Shown here piece after piece: positions 1 to 7,336 of a stretch of 64,000 nt of DNA. Below the pieces are notes generated by a model, which did not search any database, was not told the DNA's origin, and saw nothing but the letters and a program-made list of their open reading frames with translations. Numbering within the stretch: the first letter of the stretch is position 1; every line of letters begins with the position of its first letter. Origin of the DNA: Massilistercora timonensis (GTDB taxonomy: Bacteria > Bacillota > Clostridia > Lachnospirales > Lachnospiraceae); the NCBI RefSeq assembly GCF_900312975.1, contig NZ_LT990039.1, positions 682,001 through 746,000 of the forward strand, in the 5' to 3' direction. Both the position numbers and the translations under genes were made by a program.

Positions 1-1040
1 AGCCGGTAACCGATAATCTCCATCAGCTGCTCTATCGCGGATGAAAAGCTGTTCATTTTCTCAAATATTTCAAACGCCGTAGAAATAATATCGTTATGCA
101 GGTATCGCGCATCGATAGGCCCCCGCGAAAAAAGAACATCCTGCGTCAGTTCATACCGCCGCAGATTATCACAGAACACATACTGATCTCTTCCCTTTTC
201 TTTCGCTTGATAAAGCGCCCAGTCCGCATTGCCAAACAACTGGTCATAAGTATAACCCGACTCATTCTCCGGCAGATAACAGATCCCGATACTGCAGGTC
301 ATAGAATAGTCTTTGTCCTGAAACTTCAGCTCACGGACCGCGTCAAGCAGCTGCATCCCTCTCTTTACCAGAGTAGAATGACTGATATCCTTGAGAAAGA
401 TTACAAATTCATCCCCTCCAAAGCGGACCACGATATCCTTTTTCTCGAAAAAATTCCGCAGAAGACGCGCCAGTTCTACCAGCACATAATCTCCAAACAA
501 ATGGCCATAGGTATCATTTACATATTTAAAATAATCAATATCCAGCAACATGATGCCGCAGGTAGCGTAAGGATCCTTATGCTGCAGGTATTCACTGATC
601 AGCTTCCGCCCAAAAGAGTAATTGTAAAGAGATGTCAGTGCATCTTTTGTCGCCTGCTCTTCCAGGATTTCTTCCCTGGTCTTCTCTTTGGTAATATCCG
701 TGACCATCAAAGGAAGTCTTTTGCTCTTGTCTATTCCATTAATAGAAAGGATCTGCACGAGCATACGGACCGTCTTATCGCCTTTTTGGATCCGGATCTC
801 CGTCTGGCCTCTTGCCTTCCCCAGATAGAGATCCCGGACTTTCTGCCTGTCCTGCGGGTGGATGATCGAATCCTGCTCCAGATACTCCAGATAATTCGGG
901 ATCATCTTTCTTGCATTCATCTCTTCGTCATAAATGACAAACGTATCTGTCTCCACCACATATTCGCAGATGATAAACGCATTATTTTTGAAAATTGCAG
1001 TAAGAAGTTCCCTTGCCTGTTCTTCTCCAATCCTTTGCAT
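1..1040 (-). CDS. GGDEF-domain protein, probable diguanylate cyclase (3' end outside window)
   Basis: The reading frame runs from an ATG at 1040-1038 off the left edge, giving about 346 residues. A non-annotated PAS-like N-terminal half (about residues 1-130) leads into a GGDEF domain. The signature RFGGDEF is encoded around 405-426, preceded by the metal-binding stretch LLDIDYFKYVND and a typical DALTSLYN entry motif. GGDEF enzymes make cyclic di-GMP from two GTP. The C-terminal part that follows GGDEF is cut, so a further output domain such as EAL cannot be judged. A GAGGG element lies just upstream of the ATG. It is probably a chromosomal gene rather than part of the mobile DNA to the right. 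Confidence 0.85.
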   Translation of the reverse strand, partial: MQRIGEEQARELLTAIFKNNAFIICEYVVETDTFVIYDEEMNARKMIPNYLEYLEQDSIIHPQDRQKVRDLYLGKARGQTEIRIQKGDKTVRMLVQILSINGIDKSKRLPLMVTDITKEKTREEILEEQATKDALTSLYNYSFGRKLISEYLQHKDPYATCGIMLLDIDYFKYVNDTYGHLFGDYVLVELARLLRNFFEKKDIVVRFGGDEFVIFLKDISHSTLVKRGMQLLDAVRELKFQDKDYSMTCSIGICYLPENESGYTYDQLFGNADWALYQAKEKGRDQYVFCDNLRRYELTQDVLFSRGPIDARYLHNDIISTAFEIFEKMNSFSSAIEQLMEIIGYR

Positions 1041-1163
1041 ATGATGTCCCTCTTATCCTTTCCCGGCAATTTTTGTCAACATTCCCTTTCCCAGTTTATC
1101 ATAATTTCCCGAGGAAAGATAGAAAAAGCAATCGGATTTAACAATATACGAACAAAAAACAAC

Positions 1164-1265
1164 TCATCGCTTCACCGGTCTTCTGCGATACCGCTTCACA
1201 AACACAAACGCCACGACCAGTACCACAAAGCATACGTCGTGATAGAATCCACATAGATGTTCCAT
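1164..1265 (-). CDS. Possible 33-residue membrane peptide
   Basis: A short frame starts at ATG 1265-1263 and encodes a hydrophobic core (CFVVLVVAFVFV) followed by a strongly basic tail (KRYRRRPVKR). This resembles small membrane peptides, but no good ribosome binding site precedes it and other frames through the same DNA are also open for short distances. It lies between the GGDEF gene and the type I toxin locus, on the same strand as both. It may be a degenerate peptide gene or chance. Confidence 0.25.
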   Translation of the reverse strand: MEHLCGFYHDVCFVVLVVAFVFVKRYRRRPVKR

Positions 1266-1286
1266 TCAACAGCTGATTTAAATAAT

Positions 1287-1315
1287 TTGACATCCCCCTC
1301 TCACTTTGCTAATAT
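1287..1315 (+). promoter_or_regulatory. Sigma-A promoter for antisense RNA
   Basis: TTGACA at 1287-1292 and TAATAT at 1310-1315 are separated by exactly 17 bp, a near-consensus vegetative promoter on the plus strand. Transcription would start near 1322 and run toward the 3' end of the toxin gene encoded on the other strand, ending at the hairpin at 1377-1417. Confidence 0.75.
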
Positions 1316-1321
1316 AAGTAT

Positions 1322-1417
1322 AGAAATAGGCACTACCGATAAGCGGTTAGTCCAAAAAATGTTAGTTACAAAGAAGTAACCGCACACTTTGGCTGAGGGG
1401 CGGTTACTTTTTTGTGT
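1322..1417 (+). ncRNA. Candidate antitoxin RNA (about 95 nt, antisense to toxin 3' end)
   Basis: The RNA is inferred from the strong plus-strand promoter at 1287-1315 and a hairpin with arms GTAACCGC (1377-1384) and GCGGTTAC followed by a T run (to about 1417). It is complementary to the last codons and 3' untranslated region of the toxin gene, which ends at 1404. This is the geometry of TxpA/RatA and related type I systems, where RNA pairing blocks or degrades the toxin mRNA. Its 5' part (1328-1353) is also a near copy of the toxin mRNA 5' leader in the same sense, so the toxin mRNA ends can pair with each other. Confidence 0.65.
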
Positions 1418-1496
1418 GATCTATGTATGCTATTAAGATCGTAACGACAATACCAAGTATCATCAAAACGATGGAGAGCATTTCGAAATCACTCAT
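1404..1496 (-). CDS. Small holin-like membrane toxin, type I toxin-antitoxin
   Basis: This 30-residue peptide begins MSDFEML, continues with one long hydrophobic helix (SIVLMILGIVVTILIAY) and ends with the polar tail IDHTKK. That is the layout of the putative holin-like toxins (TxpA/BsrG-type, Hol_Tox family) of Firmicutes, which insert into the cytoplasmic membrane. A strong GGAGG site precedes the ATG. The mRNA would carry a leader of about 108 nt from a promoter at 1611-1639. A convergent antisense RNA overlaps its 3' end. The family call comes from size, topology and locus architecture. Confidence 0.75.
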   Translation of the reverse strand: MSDFEMLSIVLMILGIVVTILIAYIDHTKK

Positions 1497-1610
1497 AAGT
1501 TTGCCCTCCTTTCCAAGATTTCTCTTTACTGAGATTTCTATGTAATCAGAGGGTTCAGTCCCTCTGTCGAAGGACTAACCGCCTACCGTTCTCTGATAGT
1601 GCCTGGCTTC

Positions 1611-1639
1611 ATTTTATCAGAACATATGTTCTGTTTCAA
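1611..1639 (-). promoter_or_regulatory. Toxin promoter with LexA/DinR-like box in the spacer
   Basis: On the minus strand TTGAAA (1639-1634) and TAAAAT (1616-1611) are 17 bp apart. The spacer contains the perfect palindrome AGAACATATGTTCT at 1619-1632. The core GAAC-N4-GTTC matches the Gram-positive LexA (DinR) operator. A repressor bound there would block RNA polymerase directly, which would make the toxin DNA-damage inducible. Confidence 0.65.
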
Positions 1640-1674
1640 GTGTTATTTCCAACTCTTTTCCACCTTTTAAACAA

Positions 1675-1706
1675 TAAAAAACCTCCCAGAACAATGTCCT
1701 GGGAGG
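1675..1706 (-). terminator. Rho-independent terminator in the left 111-bp repeat
   Basis: Arms CCTCCCAG (1682-1689) and CTGGGAGG (1699-1706) form a GC-rich stem with an 8-9 nt loop. The run of six T on the minus strand lies at 1675-1681. The same structure occurs in the right repeat at about 3648-3676. Confidence 0.7.
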
Positions 1707-1787
1707 CCATGCAATGCCTTGCAGCGTCTGGATCGTATATTGTTGTATCCGATTAACGCTTGCTTAACGTTTGGGTAACCGAAAATG
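1677..1787. repeat. 111-bp direct repeat, left copy
   Basis: It matches 3648-3758 with two differences over 111 bp. It begins with a hairpin (CCTCCCAG/CTGGGAGG, 1682-1706) that is followed by a T run on the minus strand, so it can terminate leftward transcription from the ATP-binding protein gene. The repeat ends just before an att-like sequence (1815-1836). A diverged version of its middle (CGATTAACGCTTGCT) recurs near 11680. Confidence 0.9.
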
Positions 1788-1814
1788 GCGGAAATACGGG
1801 GATCCAGCCAGGAT

Positions 1815-1836
1815 TTGTTGCAGATGCGTTATAAAC
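1815..1836 (+). repeat. att-like sequence, copy 1 (diverged)
   Basis: The sequence TTGTTGCAGATGCGTTATAA-AC is related to 3785-3806 and 11513-11534, all in the same orientation. The last of these lies 9 bp after the stop codon of a tyrosine integrase, so the family is read as integrase attachment sites. This copy is the most diverged and may mark an older insertion. Confidence 0.45.
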
Positions 1837-1891
1837 CCTTAAAGATTGAATACGATTGAGGACACCTCTCTTCAATCTTCATAAAGTCTTA

Positions 1892-1985
1892 TCATTCCGC
1901 AATCCACCGATTTTCTAATAATTCCAGCTCCAACTGTGCAGAACGATCTTCACTTCGATTTGGCAAAGTTATAATAAAAATTTTT
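1892..1985 (-). pseudogene. C-terminal remnant, probably of an AlbA-type ATP-binding protein
   Basis: About 29 codons are readable on the minus strand and end at TGA 1894-1892. They begin with a beta-strand-like IFIITLPNRSED and end in LELLENRWIAE. The start resembles the SIVVTIPFDRLE strand of the intact neighbour at 2064. No upstream continuation exists. The stretch is read as the tail of a lost paralogue or a former occupant of the same integration site. Confidence 0.35.
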
Positions 1986-2063
1986 CGTCAGAAGTGTTAT
2001 TATACTCACTCCTGCAAATTTCTCATCGCCCAATGCATCTCCTTCTACAGAGCCTTAAATCTT

Positions 2064-3542
2064 TTATTTAATCGTAATATATTTCTGGTTTTTGCTGTTT
2101 GGCTTATCTGGTATCGTCATAGATATCCGCCCTTGTTGAAGAAGAGGAGACAAATATTTACGCACAGTCTTTTTGTCGCGATATCCAAGATGTTCCATAA
2201 TTTCTTGGATATTCTTTGCTTCAGCACAAAATCTTAGTATACGTTCCTCTATACCTGGTTCTTTAAGTAGAGGATTTTCGCTTCCATCTGGGGGAATTTT
2301 TGTCTCAACTAGGGGAATTTCTGTTCCAACTGAGGGAATTTCTGTTCTATCTGGTACATTTTCATCACCAACTGGTGCATACACCTTTGTCTCTAACCGG
2401 TCAAAAGGAATCGTTACCACAATACTGTTCTCTCTAAGTTCAATACAGTCTTTACCATAAAGTTCCGTTATTTTAGGTACACCACGTCCAGAACGTTCAC
2501 TTATATGAAGCTGAAGAAAAATATCTGACAGTTTCTGGTTGACCGGAACTGATTCTCCGGCAAAAAAACCTTCGACTGTCTGCTTCGGCGGCAGGTGTCC
2601 CCGAGACAATATTTCAATTCTGTCCCGGAATCCCGTAAACATCGGTGCATTACCATCTATCCATAAATTATGCACAAATGCATTGATTACCGCCTCTCTA
2701 TACGCCTCAGCATGGAACAGTGGCACTTCTTTACGTTCAACAATACGGTTTCTTTCATCTGCCTGTGGAATATTCAGTACTTCCCCATAACGAAGCACAT
2801 CATCCAAAGAATACAGCAAACAAGTATTCCCAAACTCCCTGACAGAATACATTGTTGTTGATTTTGACTCTCCCGAGAACAGGGAAAAACGAACCGGAAT
2901 ATGGCTATTGTCAGAAAGTAACTGTGCCATCAGATTATATTTTCCATCTTTCGTTAAGAGCCCGAGATTCTTTTTAAATGTACGCTTGTTCAGAGTAATG
3001 CCTTTTGCCTCATAGTAAACAAACAATTTATTAAAGGTAAGGTCCTGAAATTCCGATTCCGTATTTTCAATTGTCGGAAAACCATTTTTAAGAACATCAA
3101 ATAATTTAGCTTCCCTGTCCGGATATTCCATCAAATTCACTTTGCTGGATCCAATCCGCAGATATCTCACACGATCAAATGCGGTAGGCACCGTTTTCGC
3201 AGCGGGTATCACAAGTACGACAATCCGTTTGCCTTCCAGCTCCATTTCATGGAAATCAAAGCTTATATCCGGTCTGATCATCCGCGCCAGATAATGTTTG
3301 AGCGGCTCATTTTTAACATCCTGATGGATGTCAAAGGTTGTTCCCTTTATTATATGAGTATTATTCTCTACTCCCCATACAAAGTACGCATATTCCTCGC
3401 CCACCATTGCCGCCGCGTTGGACATGGCCGAAATATATTCTCCCAGCGCATGAGACTCAAACCAGTTTTCTTTAAATTCAAACCATTCCTCTTCATGTTT
3501 ATGAGAAATAAGGCTTCTTACAATAGATTTAAGTTCAATCAT
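2064..3542 (-). CDS. AlbA/Schlafen-domain ATP-binding (putative DNA-binding) protein
   Basis: The 492-residue protein has an N-terminal AlbA_2/Schlafen-like domain (about residues 10-140, with EWFEFKENW and the basic YLRIGSSKV strand). A GHKL-ATPase-like C-terminal module follows, with AYREAVINAFVHN and SGRGVPKI motifs near residues 280-360, and then a winged-helix tail. Between them lies a degenerate repeat rich in TEIP/TKIPP units (about residues 395-425), a likely flexible linker. The ATG at 3542 is chosen because GGAG lies 8 nt upstream; an upstream ATG at 3578 lacks one. Such proteins are often called transcriptional regulators or helicase-like proteins and are frequent accessory cargo; the substrate is unknown. 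It is flanked by the two 111-bp direct repeats. Confidence 0.75.
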   Translation of the reverse strand: MIELKSIVRSLISHKHEEEWFEFKENWFESHALGEYISAMSNAAAMVGEEYAYFVWGVENNTHIIKGTTFDIHQDVKNEPLKHYLARMIRPDISFDFHEMELEGKRIVVLVIPAAKTVPTAFDRVRYLRIGSSKVNLMEYPDREAKLFDVLKNGFPTIENTESEFQDLTFNKLFVYYEAKGITLNKRTFKKNLGLLTKDGKYNLMAQLLSDNSHIPVRFSLFSGESKSTTMYSVREFGNTCLLYSLDDVLRYGEVLNIPQADERNRIVERKEVPLFHAEAYREAVINAFVHNLWIDGNAPMFTGFRDRIEILSRGHLPPKQTVEGFFAGESVPVNQKLSDIFLQLHISERSGRGVPKITELYGKDCIELRENSIVVTIPFDRLETKVYAPVGDENVPDRTEIPSVGTEIPLVETKIPPDGSENPLLKEPGIEERILRFCAEAKNIQEIMEHLGYRDKKTVRKYLSPLLQQGRISMTIPDKPNSKNQKYITIK

Positions 3543-3647
3543 ATGATCCACTCCACAACAATGATTAATTAATAACAAAACATCTCCCGCCTGTTTTACC
3601 GATTTCTTTTATAGTATCACACCTCTCTTCAGAAAGATACCAAAATC

Positions 3648-3758
3648 AAAAACCTCCCAGAACAATGTCCTGGGAGGCCATGCAACGCCTTGCGGCGTCT
3701 GGATCGTATATTGTTGTATCCGATTAACGCTTGCTTAACGTTTGGGTAACCGAAAATG
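3648..3758. repeat. 111-bp direct repeat, right copy
   Basis: It is a near-identical copy of 1677-1787 and has the same terminator hairpin at its left end (CCTCCCAG/CTGGGAGG). The spacing between repeat and att-like sequence is almost the same in both copies (27 and 26 nt), so the duplicated unit is the repeat plus att region. Together the copies bracket the ATP-binding protein gene with a period of 1971 bp. Confidence 0.9.
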
Positions 3759-3784
3759 TCAAAAAAAGAGAATTATACAGGAAG

Positions 3785-3806
3785 TTATTGCAAATGTGTG
3801 ACAAAC
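3785..3806 (+). repeat. att-like sequence, copy 2 (left end of mobilizable element)
   Basis: The sequence TTATTGCAAATGTGTGACAA-AC is related to 11513-11534 with three substitutions. It follows the right 111-bp repeat by 26 nt. Confidence 0.5.
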
Positions 3807-3871
3807 CGTGGACGATTAAACATGATTGAGGACACCTCTCTCAATATGTTCCACTGTCTCTTATATTGTAA

Positions 3872-4354
3872 TTATAATTTACCTATATCTGCAATTATAA
3901 TAATGCTATACCACCGTTCTTTTTGTTTTAATTCAGTTCGAATTGAATATTTTAAAAGCTGTTGATTAAGTAAATTCCAAAATCTGTTTAATTTGTTTTC
4001 TGGAATATTTACACATGGAACATAAACATCCCAATCATATATTTTACTATACAAATTTTCAAACGGACCACTCCAATCATTAGAATGCACTCTAATTACA
4101 TCCTCAGACTCATCCTCATACACATAATACCGTCTAAATAGTGTCGGTTTTTTTATTCTGCCTATACGTATTTGCCTTTCCTTTTCAGAAGGAAATTTAT
4201 AGCAATTCTTAACCGCCTCTTCGACTTGTCCTTTTATATGTTCAGAAAGTATATTAATTAGTTGCCGCTCCTGTTGCTCATATGCATCTACTAATTTTTT
4301 ATAATTTAATTTCTTCTCATTTTCTATTTCTATCTTCAAATAACTATAATCCAT
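3872..4354 (-). CDS. Hypothetical protein, 160 residues
   Basis: I do not recognise this protein. It is charged in its N-terminal half (a likely helix with KKLNYKKLVDAYEQQERQ) and has an aromatic-rich second half with DVYVPCVNIPENKLNRFW. The ATG at 4354 is preferred because AGGGGA lies about 9 nt upstream; an in-frame ATG at 4402 has no ribosome binding site. The region is very AT-rich compared with the integrase and relaxase genes of the same element. Just upstream on the same strand is a decayed reading frame (4415-4630), which suggests a former two-gene cargo operon. Confidence 0.6.
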   Translation of the reverse strand: MDYSYLKIEIENEKKLNYKKLVDAYEQQERQLINILSEHIKGQVEEAVKNCYKFPSEKERQIRIGRIKKPTLFRRYYVYEDESEDVIRVHSNDWSGPFENLYSKIYDWDVYVPCVNIPENKLNRFWNLLNQQLLKYSIRTELKQKERWYSIIIIADIGKL

Positions 4355-4414
4355 AATACTTATTCCCCTAAGAAATGACTGAATTAAACCTTTTATTATC
4401 ATTTACATCAATAA

Positions 4415-4630
4415 TCAACGCATAAAAATTGTTCTATCTCCAGTACCAACATAGTCAACTTTACCTATCTGCTCTTCTATATACTTAACAATACTTTAGT
4501 TTACCATATACAAAACATCGATTCAAGACTCTATATCCATTTTCAATTTTTAACTATATAATATTTGAAAAATTTTATAGATTCTTTTTTCTACTTCAAT
4601 TTTTTGCTTATCGGTGAACACTTTAATCAC
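4415..4630 (-). pseudogene. Decayed small gene with three in-frame stops
   Basis: A GTG at 4630, preceded by AAGGAAG, opens a frame of 71 codons that ends at TGA 4417-4415. The frame is kept throughout but interrupted by three stop codons (after ILYS, MDIES and MVN). The two ends still look coding, with FTDKQKIEVEKRIYKIF at the start and EEQIGKVDYVGTGDRTIF at the end. The product is unknown. Point decay without frameshift suggests a recently lost partner of the gene at 3872. Confidence 0.45.
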
Positions 4631-4724
4631 GTTTCTTCCTTATTAAGTCATATTTATTAATCTATTTTACATTTTCATTCATTTTCTAATATTTCTCATG
4701 CTTCCTAAACAAGTCATCAGCCCC

Positions 4725-5027
4725 CTACCTTTTCTCACTTATATTCTTTACTATATCCACCATCAGCAATATCCCCGCCTGTACTCCAATCTCCATATAC
4801 ACACTGGCCGTCTCACTGTTTACTTCATTACACAAATCCAACAGCTCCGAAGTCTTACTCTTATCATATTTTTCTACAGCCTTCTCAAACCTCATGTACG
4901 GTTCATCCAGTCGTTCCTCATAACTCCGATCATCCTCATCCGGTCCCAGTCCAAACAAAAGATAATCTGCTATTCCCCGTATTGTTGCTCTTTCAAATAT
5001 CTTATCGACGTACATTCTCTGATCCAT
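4725..5027 (-). CDS. DUF6809-like small protein
   Basis: The protein has about 100 residues, is acidic and helical, and contains DEPYMRFEKAVEKYDKSK and a C-terminal LLMVDIVKNI helix. Small proteins of this layout, often named DUF6809, are common in Clostridia next to Xre regulators. Here a divergent Xre gene starts at 5135. The start is uncertain: ATG codons at 5027 and 5015 are both possible, and only weak AAAGGA signals precede them. Function unknown. Confidence 0.55.
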   Translation of the reverse strand: MDQRMYVDKIFERATIRGIADYLLFGLGPDEDDRSYEERLDEPYMRFEKAVEKYDKSKTSELLDLCNEVNSETASVYMEIGVQAGILLMVDIVKNISEKR

Positions 5028-5134
5028 CCTTTCTTTATAGCAAAACTTTTCGTTATTACGAAACATTATAATCTGAATACTACATACAATCAAGATATGT
5101 TTCTTTATTACGAATTTTCAGGAGTAGTTCAGAT

Positions 5135-5371
5135 ATGCAGAAGATCAGACCTGACATGGATATCGGTCATAATATCCAACGTCTAAGACGGAATACAAAT
5201 ATGACACAAGAACAGGTTGTTGCTCACTTACAGCTTATGGGGATCGAAATCTCCAAAAGCACTTACGCCAAACTGGAGACCAACCGGATGAACATCAAAG
5301 TCAGTGAACTTATAGCACTCAGCAAGATCTTTGATGCTGATATCGCCGAATTCTTTTCCGGATTACTTTAA
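5135..5371 (+). CDS. Xre-family helix-turn-helix regulator, 78 residues
   Basis: The gene encodes a single Cro/C1-type HTH domain with RLRRNTNMTQEQVVAHLQ and SKSTYAKLETNRMN, the positions expected for recognition helices. CAGGAG lies about 10 nt before the ATG. It is divergent from the DUF6809-like gene, so the 100-bp space between them probably holds a shared control region. A strong terminator (5396-5456) follows immediately. It is a likely repressor of the element's cargo or transfer genes; the operator is not identified. Confidence 0.8.
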   Translation: MQKIRPDMDIGHNIQRLRRNTNMTQEQVVAHLQLMGIEISKSTYAKLETNRMNIKVSELIALSKIFDADIAEFFSGLL

Positions 5372-5395
5372 TCATTTACACTACCCTACACAATT

Positions 5396-5456
5396 ACAGC
5401 CGGAACCGTCAATGTCCTTTTCAAGCTTCTGATCATTGACTGTTCCGGCTGTTTTT
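5396..5456 (+). terminator. Terminator between convergent Xre and relaxase genes
   Basis: Arms ACAGCCGGAAC (5396-5406) and GTTCCGGCTGT (5442-5452) are perfect complements, with a further partly paired GTCAATG/CATTGAC inside. A T run follows at 5452-5456. It would end plus-strand transcription of the HTH gene just before the stop codon of the relaxase gene on the other strand. Confidence 0.85.
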
Positions 5457-7001
5457 CTAAAGGCAATCTCTATCATAATTCCGTTTTCGCTCTTTCTTCT
5501 GTTGCTGTGCTATTTCTTGTTTCTTTTCTTCTAAGCGCTCATGAATACTTCTCTTTTTTGTCTGTTCCGGTCTGTTCGCCTGGATTACCAGATACATTTT
5601 CTTCGACGGCTTCATTGCCTGATTCCATGTATTCTGCTGTTTCCGTACCCAGTTCAGTTCTCTCTTCGCAACCTTGTAAGCTTTCTTCACTTCAAGCGCA
5701 TTTTCATATCCATGCAGTCCAGGTATTCCGGCTAGTGTAGCCTTCGCTTTTTTCAGTTCCTGCTGTTTTCCGGCAATCTTCTGATCCAGCTCCTTCTTTT
5801 CTTTTCCGTGAAACCATTTCCCGTCAATATTCTGCCGTTCTTTCTCCAGCCGGATCAGAACTTTCTCGACAGCATAGATCCTCTGCTCTGCTTTCTTCAT
5901 CTTTTGCAGAATGTTATCCAGCCTCATTACTTCTGCTTCCTGCATTGCTGAAGATGGCCTTTTCCCTTTTGCAATCTCCGGCAGCGGTGCCGGCGTCACA
6001 TCAAATTTCAGGTCACGGTAAAATATTGGCTGTCCATTCTCGTCATATTCTGCATTCCGGAGTTCTTTGATATACTGGATAAAGCCCCGCAGCTTTCCAA
6101 TCGCCTTTTGCAGGATCGTCCGGAAAATCTCCGGTTTCCACCCTGACCTTCGGATGGATTCTGCCGCCGGATCTGTGATCTCTTTTTTCTTTGCAAAGTG
6201 CAGTTCCTCTTCGGACACACCTTCCACTACCGCCCGGTCTACCATGTTGTTCCACTCCTGCCGAAGATAATTATCGATCCGTATCTCCTCTGCTTTCGGA
6301 TTATTCTTCCCAACCTTTCTGGTTGGAAGATACGGGCTGTTCTTATCAAACACCTTCAGTTTCTCCGCCGGATCCTGCACCAGTTCATTGATCAGATCCG
6401 TATAGAAATATTTCATATCCTCTGTAAATTTTTTCGACTTGAATTCCGGATTCTTAGGCTGGAAGAAATGCTTTTCATAAACCTCCCCTTTTTTGATGAT
6501 CCTGCAGCCGGAACGGATTTCTCCATTTTCATCCAGGATTTCTTTCTTCGTCCGGACATGTTTTCCTGTCTCATCATAAAACATATTTCTTGAAGCGATC
6601 TTCTCCACCGGCTCATCATAAGCTTTTCTCTCTGAAAAAATAAGATGGATATGAAGATTGGTTTTCCGTTTATTGTGGTGAAGGGCGCTTGCCACAGCCA
6701 CGCCGTACCGTTCCACAAATTTCGCAGTAAAATATTTCAGCAGCGTGTCATGATCATAATGGATCAGGCCAGGCGGCAGCATGATGATCAGTTCCCTGGC
6801 CTCAATACATTTTCCTTCCGTTCCGCTTCTGGCAAAATCCGCCTGATTCTCCTTTGACAGATACTGCCAGAATTTCGGATCCGCACTGGTATAGGCAGCA
6901 TACAGATTTTCCTGCCGCTTTGGATCCGAGATATAACGTACCCTGCCCCGGACGTGAGGCAGTTTGACCGTCTGGATAAAACAATTCTTTCCATTTGCCA
7001 T
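5457..7001 (-). CDS. MobA/MobL-type relaxase
   Basis: This 514-residue relaxase nicks oriT and leads the strand into a recipient. The metal-binding HIH motif is visible as NLHIHLIFSE near residue 115, preceded by an ELIIMLPP strand. The C-terminal third is long, basic and coiled-coil-like (VLIRLEKERQNID, KKELDQKIAGKQQELKK), typical of MobA/MobL proteins. The ATG at 7001 is chosen for its GGAGATGT site 7-8 nt upstream; in-frame codons further upstream lie in the oriT region. Upstream at 7091-7140 is a large palindrome, the expected place for oriT. It lacks any secretion partner inside its own element. Confidence 0.8.
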   Translation of the reverse strand: MANGKNCFIQTVKLPHVRGRVRYISDPKRQENLYAAYTSADPKFWQYLSKENQADFARSGTEGKCIEARELIIMLPPGLIHYDHDTLLKYFTAKFVERYGVAVASALHHNKRKTNLHIHLIFSERKAYDEPVEKIASRNMFYDETGKHVRTKKEILDENGEIRSGCRIIKKGEVYEKHFFQPKNPEFKSKKFTEDMKYFYTDLINELVQDPAEKLKVFDKNSPYLPTRKVGKNNPKAEEIRIDNYLRQEWNNMVDRAVVEGVSEEELHFAKKKEITDPAAESIRRSGWKPEIFRTILQKAIGKLRGFIQYIKELRNAEYDENGQPIFYRDLKFDVTPAPLPEIAKGKRPSSAMQEAEVMRLDNILQKMKKAEQRIYAVEKVLIRLEKERQNIDGKWFHGKEKKELDQKIAGKQQELKKAKATLAGIPGLHGYENALEVKKAYKVAKRELNWVRKQQNTWNQAMKPSKKMYLVIQANRPEQTKKRSIHERLEEKKQEIAQQQKKERKRNYDRDCL

Positions 7002-7090
7002 ACATCTCCTTTCCGGCGGTGGTACGTCAGAAATGAACCGGTCTTTCGGTTCTGAGCCGCCCTGCGGGGCGTCCCGGCCCGACGCAGTCG

Positions 7091-7140
7091 CGAAATACAC
7101 AGAGTGCAGATCTTCAGATCTGCGCGATGGGTGTATTTCG
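7091..7140. other. Candidate oriT: nested palindrome upstream of relaxase
   Basis: The outer arms CGAAATACAC (7091-7100) and GTGTATTTCG (7131-7140) are perfect inverted repeats. Inside them GCAGATCT (7106-7113) and AGATCTGC (7116-7123) form a second perfect palindrome. The position, about 90 bp before the relaxase start codon, fits an origin of transfer. The nick site cannot be assigned by eye. Confidence 0.55.
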
Positions 7141-7249
7141 CTCTCAAGCGCCGAGGGCTTGGTTTCCGGCGTATCCGCCTGTTATTTTATGCCCGTATCC
7201 GGGCTGTTTCCTTTTCTCTGGTTTTTAACTTTCAAAGTTTTTTTCATCC

Positions 7250-7309
7250 TGTTTACAGGTTCTTGTTTACAGATTTCTCATTTTTGTGTAAACAAACTTT
7301 TGTAAACAA
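7250..7309. repeat. Iteron-like cluster, possible replication origin
   Basis: Four copies of a TTGTTTACA-type 9-mer occur within 60 bp. Two are in plus orientation (7250-7258, 7263-7271) and two inverted as TGTAAACAA (7287-7295, 7301-7309). They sit between the oriT-like palindrome and the VirE-type helicase gene, a plausible origin for replication of the excised circle. Confidence 0.5.
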
Positions 7310-7336
7310 GGCTCAAAACATTTTAAAAGTTATCTT

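Noticed and set aside
96..1256. Plus-strand open frame over the left edge
   Set aside because: The minus strand encodes a GGDEF domain with an intact signature; the plus frame is non-coding in character.
1677..3758. The 111-bp repeats as a CRISPR array
   Set aside because: Only two copies, far apart, with a gene between them and terminator hairpins inside; no spacer-repeat periodicity.
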